From: Xenopus tropicalis | Taxonomy: Eukaryota; Chordata; Amphibia; Anura; Pipidae | Assembly (NCBI RefSeq): GCF_000004195.4 | Contig: NC_030686.2 | Location: forward strand, 45,061,961 to 45,125,960 | Reading direction: 5' to 3' | Length of the DNA: 64,000 bases | In this document: in pieces, positions 50,601-59,600 of the stretch | Layout: each line of letters starts with the position of its first letter | How positions within the stretch are numbered: position 1 is the stretch's first letter | Position numbers and translations under genes: made by a program | Notes under the pieces: model-generated | What the model was told of the DNA's origin: nothing | The model's database searches: none | Seen by the model: only the letters and a program-made list of their open reading frames with translations

Positions 50601-53600
50601 GGGCTGACATCATGGGGGGTACAGGTGGTAATCCAGTTAGGGGCCCCAGTGACAGAGGGGGCCCCAAGGGAAGTGAAGGTGCGTGTATTAGAATGGGTGG
50701 TCATGTTTTGGAGATCATAGATTGGGTTTGGATGCAATGGGGCCACGCATGGGGTATTCTGCCTGATGGAAAGGCTCACTGACCAGGGAAGCCAGGTGAC
50801 AGGGGGCAAAATAATTAGGGGCTACTAAAGGAGGGCCGGCTCACCTAGTACTATGGAGCACAATGATAAAGCACTGTATTGTCTATACATTACTAAGGTG
50901 TATGAAAAGTTACTAAGTTTTCACAAGGCACCCTCACCCACTCTATCCTGTTGCCCTAACTGCTGATTGGCCCGGATAAAAGTTAAGTGGGCCAGTCACT
51001 AATAACCCAGGCTGCAAAGTAGGGGATGAGAATAAAGAGTAGTTATTACACTTCTCACCTTCTCCTTCCTCCACCACCGCATGGACCACCATAGGGTAAA
51101 CCTCTCTGTCTAGATCGAAGGTCAGCTGAAAAGCACAGATGTGTGTGAGTAGGGCATAAAGAAGCAAATATTGGCAATAACGGCTAATGATAGCCTTGGC
51201 ATGGGATTCACCCAGCAGATTATATGCCAGGGCACCAGGGGAAACACCTACCTCCTCTTCTCTCCATTCAGATGGGTCCACTGTATGGGAAGGGAAGCAG
51301 AACTGCTGGCTCACCCCTCTTTTGAAGTGCACAGTGTCCGACTGCAGGTTGCTGGATTTGGGCAGGTAGCTGTAGGGTTCATAGGCAGATTAGCCCACCA
51401 TACTGTTTCCACACTAACACTGCACCATCAAAGTGCCCAAAATCCCCCCTCCATTTCCCCCTGCCTATGCTGCCACTATAGGTGATGGCAATGATACAAG
51501 GAAACAGGCAGGGGCTCCCTTCCGAACCTCTTTGCCAACTGATCCCCAACAAGCTGGGGGCCAATAAATGTAATCAGGGGGGGTCATAGGTATGGGGTCC
51601 CCTGGAATTAGGAATCAAAGTAGATAAGGGTAATGTAAAAATTCATTTCTTCGGACAGGTGTTAAGCCTAACAGCTTTTGTGGCTCCTGGGGCAGATTCC
51701 TTCCCAGATTTCTCCCTTACTAACAAATATGAACATGTTGGTAGAGAGGCCCCCTTCCCTTCTACCCACTACACTTGGCTCTCTTTACTTTATAGAAACC
51801 TATACAGTATGTTGATAAAAAAAATCACCCTTATCTCATTTGGGCCACCCTTCCTTAAATGAAATGTACCTGGCAATGCCCCCCTGGAACTCCTCAGTGG
51901 CCTGGTAATAAATGGTGATTGCAACTCGTGCGTCTGTATCGAAGGTGAACTCCACATTATAATGCACCTTGGGGCGGCTCCCCTCCACCCCGGTGGCCTT
52001 TAGCTCCTCGGTGCACCTACAATGGAAATGACAGTTTGTGTCAGAGCTTGGCAATGCTAAAAGCTACAGTATTAAATCCCAGCTGTATCTATAGCACATA
52101 TACCCCTATAGATAAATACACAACGGGTCATTACTATAATAAAGGGTGCAGAATAAAGAGCGATATGCTTTGGCATGTGAGATAATGTAACATTTTAAGC
52201 CTACCTGACCAGGCGCAGTGTGTCCTTACGGATGTTGATCAGACTGCGCAGAGTTTTCACTGGCTCTTGTGGAGAAGGGGCTGTATAAGGAAACTATGAC
52301 CATAAAAAAAAAATAAAGCAGTCATAACTATAGGCATCATCACATTCCAATACAATTCTCCCCCAACCCTGCCATTAACACAGATTCCTAAATTGTGGGG
52401 CTGCTTCTTTAAGAATTTATACCCATGATAAATACTAATTATCCTTGGCATGAAAAATATCAATGACTACACTGTAGTGAGGGGGGTACCTTATCCCCTA
52501 TAATACATGAGTGATACTCAGAGTGACTGCTAATATCCTTATCATTTACAGTAGGGGGTACATTATCCCTTATAATACATGAGTGATACTCAGAGTTCCC
52601 TGTATAACTCAGCCTGCAGCCTTGTGCCTTTATATGGGGGGCACAGAACCCCTCAGTGACTGCTAATATCCTTATCATTTACAGTAGGGGGTACATTATC
52701 CCTTATAATACATGAGTGATACTCAGAGTTCCCTGTATAACTCAGCCTGCAGCCTTGTGCCTTTATATGGGGGGCACAGAACCCCTCAGTGACTGCTAAT
52801 ATCCTTATCATTTACAGTAGGGGGTACATTATCCCTTATAATACATGAGTGATACTCAGAGTTCCCTGTATAACTCAGCCTGCAGCCTTGTGCCTTTATA
52901 TGGGGGGCACAGAACCCCTCAGTGACTGCTAATATCCTTATCATTTACAGTAGGGGGTACATTATCCCTTATAATACATGAGTGATACTCAGAGTTCCCT
53001 GTATAACTCAGCCTGCAGCCTTGTGCCTTTATATGGGCACAGAACCCCTCAGTGACTGCTAATATCCTTATCATTTACAGTAGGGGGTACATTATCCCCT
53101 ATAATACATGACTGATACTTTTATATATATATATATATATATATACAGTGGAGGAAATAATGATTTGACCCCTCACTGATTTTGTAAGTTTGTCCAATGA
53201 CAAAGAAATGAAAAGTCTCAGAACAGTATCATTTCAATGGTAGGTTTATTTTAACAGTGGCAGATAGCACATCAAAAGGAAAATCGAAAAAATAACTTTA
53301 AATAAAAGATAGCAACTGATTTGCATTTCATTGAGTGAAATAAGTTTTTGAACCCTCTAACAAAAAAAGACTTAATACTTAGTGGAAAAGCCCTTGTTTG
53401 CAAGCACAGAGGCCAAACGTTTCTTGTAATTGATGAGCAAGTTTGCGCACATTTTAGGAGGAATGTTGGTCCCACTCCTCTTTGCAGATCATCTCTAAAT
53501 CCCTAAGGTTTCTGTCTCTGTGCAACTCTGAGCTTGAGCGCCCTCCATAGGTTTTCTATTGGATTAAGGTCCGGAGACTGACTAGGCCACTCCATGACCT

Positions 53601-56600
53601 TAATGTGCTTCTTCTTGAGCCACTCCTTTGTTTGCTGTATGTTTTGGGTCACTGTCGTGCTGGAACACCCATCCACGACCCATTTTCAGTTTCCTGGCAG
53701 AGGGAAGGAGGTTGTCGTTCAGGATTTCACGATACATGGCTCCGTCCATTTTCCCGTTAATGCGAATAAGTTGTCCTGTGCCCTTAGCAGAAAAACACCC
53801 CCAAAGCAAAATGTTTCCACCCCCATGCTTGATGGTGGGGACGGTGTTTTGGGGGTCATAGGCAGCATTTTTCTTCCTCCAAACACAGCGAGTTGAGTTA
53901 ATGCCAAAGAGCTCTATTTTGGTCTCATCAGACCACAGCACCTTCTCCCAGTCACTCACAGAATCATTCAGGTGTTCATTGGCAAACTTCAGGCCTGCAC
54001 ATGTGCCTTCTTGAGCAGGGGGACCTTGCGAGCCCTGCAGGATTTTAATCCATTGCGGTGTAATGTGTTTCCAATGGTTTTCTTGGTGACTGTGGTCCCT
54101 GCTAATTTGAGGTCATTAACTAACTCCTCCCGTGTAGTTCTAGGATGCTTTTTCACCTTTCTCAGAATCATTGACACCCCACGAGGTGAGATCTTGCGTG
54201 GAGCCCCAGAGCGAGGTCGATTGATGGTCATTTTGTGCTCCTTCCATTTTCCAACAATCGCACCAACAGTTGTCACCTTCTCTCCCAGCTTCTTGCTAAT
54301 GGTTTTGTAGCCCATTCCAGCCTTGTGCAGGTCTACAATTTTGTCTCTGACATCCTTGGACAGCTCTTTGGTCTTTCCCATGTTGGAGAGTTTGGAGTCT
54401 GCTTGATTGATTGATTCTGTGGACAGGTGTCTTTTATACAGGTGACTAGTTAAGACAGGTGTCCTTAATGAGGTTGACTAATTGAGTAGAAGTGTCTAAC
54501 CACTCTGTGGGAGCCAGAACTCTTAGGCTGATGCCACACCAGGCGTAGGGCTGATTTTTTCGGCAAGCGGAAAAACGCTTGCCGAAAATTCAGCCCTACG
54601 CCTGCTACTTGTGCCTGCACCCGAATGAATGGGATACGCTCGGGTGCAGGCACATGTAGCCGATATACGCATGAAAACGCGAGACTTTGCATTCTCTCGC
54701 GTTTTCGTGCGTATATCGGCTACTTGTGCCTTCACCCGAGCGTATTCCATTCATTCGGGTGCAGGCACAAGTAGCAGGCGTAGGGCTGAATTTTCGGCAA
54801 GCGTTTTTCCGCTTGCCGAAAAAATCAGCCCTACGCCTGGTGTGGCATCAGCCTTAATGGTTGGTAGGGGTTCAAAAACTTATTTCACTCAATGAAATGC
54901 AAATCAGTTGCTATCTTTTATTTAAAGTTATTTTTTCGATTTTCCTTTTGATGTGCTATCTGCCACTGTTAAAATAAACCTACCATAGAAATGATACTGT
55001 TCTGAGACTTTTCATTTCTTTGTCATTGGACAAACTTACAAAATCAGTAAGGGGTCAAATAATTATTTCCTCCACTGTATATATATATGTTGCTAGAGCG
55101 ATGGTACAAACGGTAGCACTAATACCCCTTTGCTCTCCCTGGCTGCTCTCTGTGCCGTACCCGGAGCATTAGGCTGAGAGCTAGGGATGAGACAGACAGT
55201 AACAGCGCAGAGTCTAGAGTGGGGATTAGGCTATTAGAGACATAGGGAAGGGAGGCTGTGCGGTGTCTCACCCAATTAGAGCCGGCTGAGCAGACGCACT
55301 AGTCTGAAGGTGACTGCAGTGCAAGGGGAGAGTTGCAGATACACTGATCTAAGCACAGAGACCGTCCACAAAAGGCTAAAAAATATGAGCCCAGTAAGCA
55401 GGCGAGAATGGCTTGTGTATAAGGCACTGACTGCGCCGTAATGACTGGCTTTATAGATTGTAAGCTCTTTTGGGCAGGGCTCTCTTCCCCTCTTGTATCG
55501 GTTATTGGTTGCTTTATATGTTACTCTGTATGTCCAATGTATGTAACCCACTTATTGTACAGCGCTGCGGGATATGTTGGCGCTTTATAAATACATGTTA
55601 ATAGTAATAATAATAATAATACCAATGAAGCCCCCTTATAATAAATCATGGCTAGCTGAAATCAGACAGATCCAACCTTTTGGACTTCATGCCAACAATT
55701 AGATCCCATGGGCTGGGTCATACACACATCAACTAAAGATTGAGTCAATTACAGACTTATAATAAACAGCAGCCATGTCAAATACACCCTTATAAACAAC
55801 GCATAGTGAGGTCACATGACTCGTTAGATATTAGAAGTCACTGGAGAGTTCCATTACTGTTTTTTATATTTTAAAACAGGACTGGCACTGTTCATCAGTC
55901 ATCATGTCGCTGGTTATACAGTAATTGATGTTTAGTGAAGTCACTCTCGGCTGAAACTTCAATATTATAACAAAAATAATGTTGTTGCTTAAAATGAAAG
56001 ACTTTTAGAAATCAACTTGGGGATCCAGAACCCCTATAAAAGCAATTGGCCTGCAGCCTTCGCCCTTAACACTGGGAACTCCTTCTATACCCTTATGTTT
56101 TACTCATGGGTCCTAATACTTCATAATCTTTTTTTTTAATTAATTCAGCAGGATGTATGTAGGGAGCATGTAATCAATAAGCGGCTCACCATGTATGTGG
56201 GTAATAGCTGGGAAGTGCTACTTTATCTTATTAATGAGAGCTTTTAATTGTGTGTAGTATAGGCAAGCCAGGGCCCGGCGCTAGGTCTCATTAGCAACAT
56301 AACCAAGTGATGCTTGGGGGTAATGGGGGTAAGTGCTTTAGCATAGTGCATAGTGCTTTAGCATACGGCTCATACAGGCATCAGCAAATACCCAGGGAAA
56401 TAGCATTTATAAGGCAAATGTGGGCCAGTTCCTTCCATGGGAGCTGCCTTCAGTGCACAGGCAATAGAGTACTGCAGCACAGGCATATGGGCCGGCATGC
56501 ACTGGCCACTCACAGTGAGCTATATACTAGCCCAAGGCATCTTTGCTTTCTGTGGGCATGCAACATATGTGCAGCCTTAACAGTAATAGCTTAGGGCAGA

Positions 56601-59600
56601 GATACCCAACCAGAGGCTCAGGGGCAACATGTTGCTCTACAACCCCTTGGAATTTGCTCCCAGTGGGCTTAAAGCAAGTGCTTAGTTTTGAATTCCTGGC
56701 TTGGAGGCAAGTTTTGGTTGCATGAAAACCAGCTGTACTGCCAGTCCACCTTGGGGCTACCAATAGCCAATCACCCTTATTTGGAACCCCTGGAAAGATT
56801 TTTCATGCTTTTGTTGCTCCCCAAATCTTTGTTTACATTCATGGGTTAAAAAGGTTGGGGACCCCTGGCTCAGGGTGAACAAGCCAACTAGCCATCATTA
56901 TCATCCCTGCCCAAGCTAATTAGCCATTATTATTACCACACAAGCCAACTAGCCATCATTATCATCCCTGCCCAAACCAAATAGCCATCATCATCCCTGC
57001 CCAAGCCAACTAGCCATTATCATCCCTGCCCAAGCCAACTAGCCATTATCATCCCTGTCCAAGCCAACTAGCCATTATCATCCCTGCCCAAGCCAACTAG
57101 CCATTATCATCCCTGCCCAAGCCAACTAGCCATTATCATCCCTGCCCAAGCCAACTAGCCATTATCATCCCTGCCCAAGCCAACTAGCCATTATCATCCC
57201 TGCCCAAGCCAACTAGCCATTATCATCCCTGCCCAAGCCAACTAGCCATTATCATCCCTGCCCAAGCCAACTAGCCATCATTATCCCTGCCCAAGCCAAC
57301 TAGCCATCATTATCACTGCCCAAGCCAACTAGCCATTATCATCCCTGCCCAAGCCAACTAGCCATCATTATCACTGCACACCACAGAGCAATGTATTCCT
57401 GTGCTATAAATAGGGATTGTGCCTTTTCACTCCCTAACAATAGGGCTTGTTGTGAGAGCCACTAAATGCCGGCATGGCTGCACAACTGAATACAGTGGCA
57501 CTGCATGTAGCCGGCCTGCCTGCCATGGAGACACGTCGCTTCCATTTCTAAGCAACTGAAAGACAACACAGTAATACCATGATCTATTATTTAACACGTG
57601 TCAGTGTATAATATTCTGAATTGAAGAGTCAGGCTTCAAAAGCCAAATACATACGAATGAAAAGGCTGGGCCTCTGAGTCAGCAAGCTAAATGGGCTCAC
57701 AAATGGCGGGTTAGGCTATCTGTCACCATGCAGGGCAAGGACAAGCCATACACATACATCCAGTGCTGTCTATGGAGCCTCCTCTTTGTACATCAGAGAA
57801 CTCATGTTGAATGGGGGACTAGGCAAGTAGAGAAAATTAGGTCAGGCAAATGCCTTCCTGCCCCAGGAGAGTCTCAGATGGGAACAAGGAAGACATGAGA
57901 GAGGGATAAGGTTCCGGTTCTATAGAATCCCTGTGATGAATTCATTACTTAATGCAGGAGTGAATGTGATTGGCTATAGAGAGAGACTGACAAAATGAGT
58001 TAGCGTTGGGATTGCTGAAGCACAGGAACAGGGAAGAATGTGAATGACGTAGCACGGCCTAGAGATGCTAGCGGCTTGTATCCCCAAACGTACTGAGGTC
58101 ACCTTGAGCCTTATAGGCACACCTAGGAATGCTGGGAGGCAAATGGCTGCAGAGAGAACTATTTGGGGTGGCCTGGTTCTAACACATTGTTTGGTTAGTC
58201 TTTTATCAGTCTGAGGTCCAACATTTGGTCAGGGCTCCCCTTGGCCCATATTAATGGGACATATATATGAAAACCTTGCCATTTCAACCACAGTCCCATG
58301 TATATCCAGAGAAGTATACACCCCAAATCTTACCATAATCAGCCTTCAAGGTAGCCTTCTAGCATTAGCAGAGCAAATATTTAATTTACCCCAGGGTGGG
58401 TCTGATCATTTAGTAGTATAGGGCACCATAATTACTGATTACTGTCAGCTCCATTTTCCCCTATATGATTTTTACATACAGCTCTCTCTTATCCTACTAG
58501 GTTGAGTCCTCTAGTTCTATGTGACTGCCAGACATTTAAGGGGTTGTTCACATTTGAGTTAACTTTCAGTGCAATCTTCAATTTGCAACTGGTCTTCATT
58601 TCCTATTATTTGCTTTTTGTAATTATTTACATTTTTATTCAGCAACTCCAGTTTGGAAATGCAGCAGTTATCTGGTTGCTGGGGTTATTACCGTAGCAAC
58701 CAGGGGGTGGTTTGAATGGGAGACTTGAATATCTGAATAAAAAGATAAGTAATAAAAAGTACCAATAACAATAAATGGAAAAAGCCAGAAAAGGAAGGCA
58801 AATAATTCAAAAACTATAAAAAATAAATAATGAAGACCAATTGCAGAGTTACTTGAATTGGCCATTCTACAACATACAAATAGTTAACCACCCCTTAAAG
58901 CAGAGGGTTAGGTATCTCCCCCTAACTGCATAGTCCCCAGCTAGGCCAAAGAGGTAGCACAGAAGCTGGCAGCCAGCCAGGCCAACTGTCAGAATAGTAG
59001 GTGGCAGTTAATGCTAGACCTGATGAACTAGCAATGGTTAGGGGCAGCCAGAAGTACCTTGTAAACAGGATCATGCAGCCAGGAACCAACCAGGGCAGTG
59101 GGGGGAGAGGTTGCTGATCTGTATAAGGGTCACTAAGGGGTTAAGGAGTATGTGAAAGCGCAGGGGGATTAGCCACGCAGTATAAGCAGCATTCTGATCT
59201 GCAGGAGGGGGGCAGTTATCCTGCCGTGCCCCCGACACACAGGGCTCCTCACACTCACAGGCTCAGGCTGTAAATACAGAGAGACAGACCAATCACACCA
59301 CTACAATGTATTACTGGAATTGGGGGCCTGTCGCTGTACAGCCAGTATTACAGCTGCAATCAGAGCTGTCTTTAGAAGGTGCAAAATAAGACAAACCGCC
59401 CCCGGACCCAAATTTCTAGGTATTCAATAAAGGGGTATATACAGCCCCTTAAGCCCTCAGTTTATTAAGACTGTCAGTTGAATTTCAATAACAGCCAGTG
59501 TGTTGCAAGTTGCACTTGCAAGGGGCAGGTCCCAAAGAAAAATACAATAATAAAAAAAAACACAAATACAAGAGTATTGTAGAAATGATAGGTATATTGG

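Larger units (their letters stand above)
53146..55077 (-). mobile_element. Tc1/mariner-like transposon with long inverted repeats
   Basis: Inverted repeats of about 210 bp (53146-53356 and about 54867-55077) begin CAGTGGAGGAAATAATGATT at the left and end as the near-inverse at the right. TA flanks each end (53144-53145 and 55078-55079), the usual Tc1 target. The inner ends match around GAGTGAAATAAGTTTTTGAA. Total length is 1932 bp, of which 328 bp is an inserted MITE, so the element itself is about 1.6 kb, the normal size. The arms are still highly similar, so it was active fairly recently. Confidence 0.95.

Noticed and set aside
53600..54381. An intact Tc1 transposase gene
   Set aside because: At least two frameshifts separate the three recognisable parts, so it is a pseudogene.
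56880..57376. Regular 29-bp repeats that look like a CRISPR array
   Set aside because: Units are joined head-to-tail without spacers, and the context is a vertebrate intron. It is a minisatellite.
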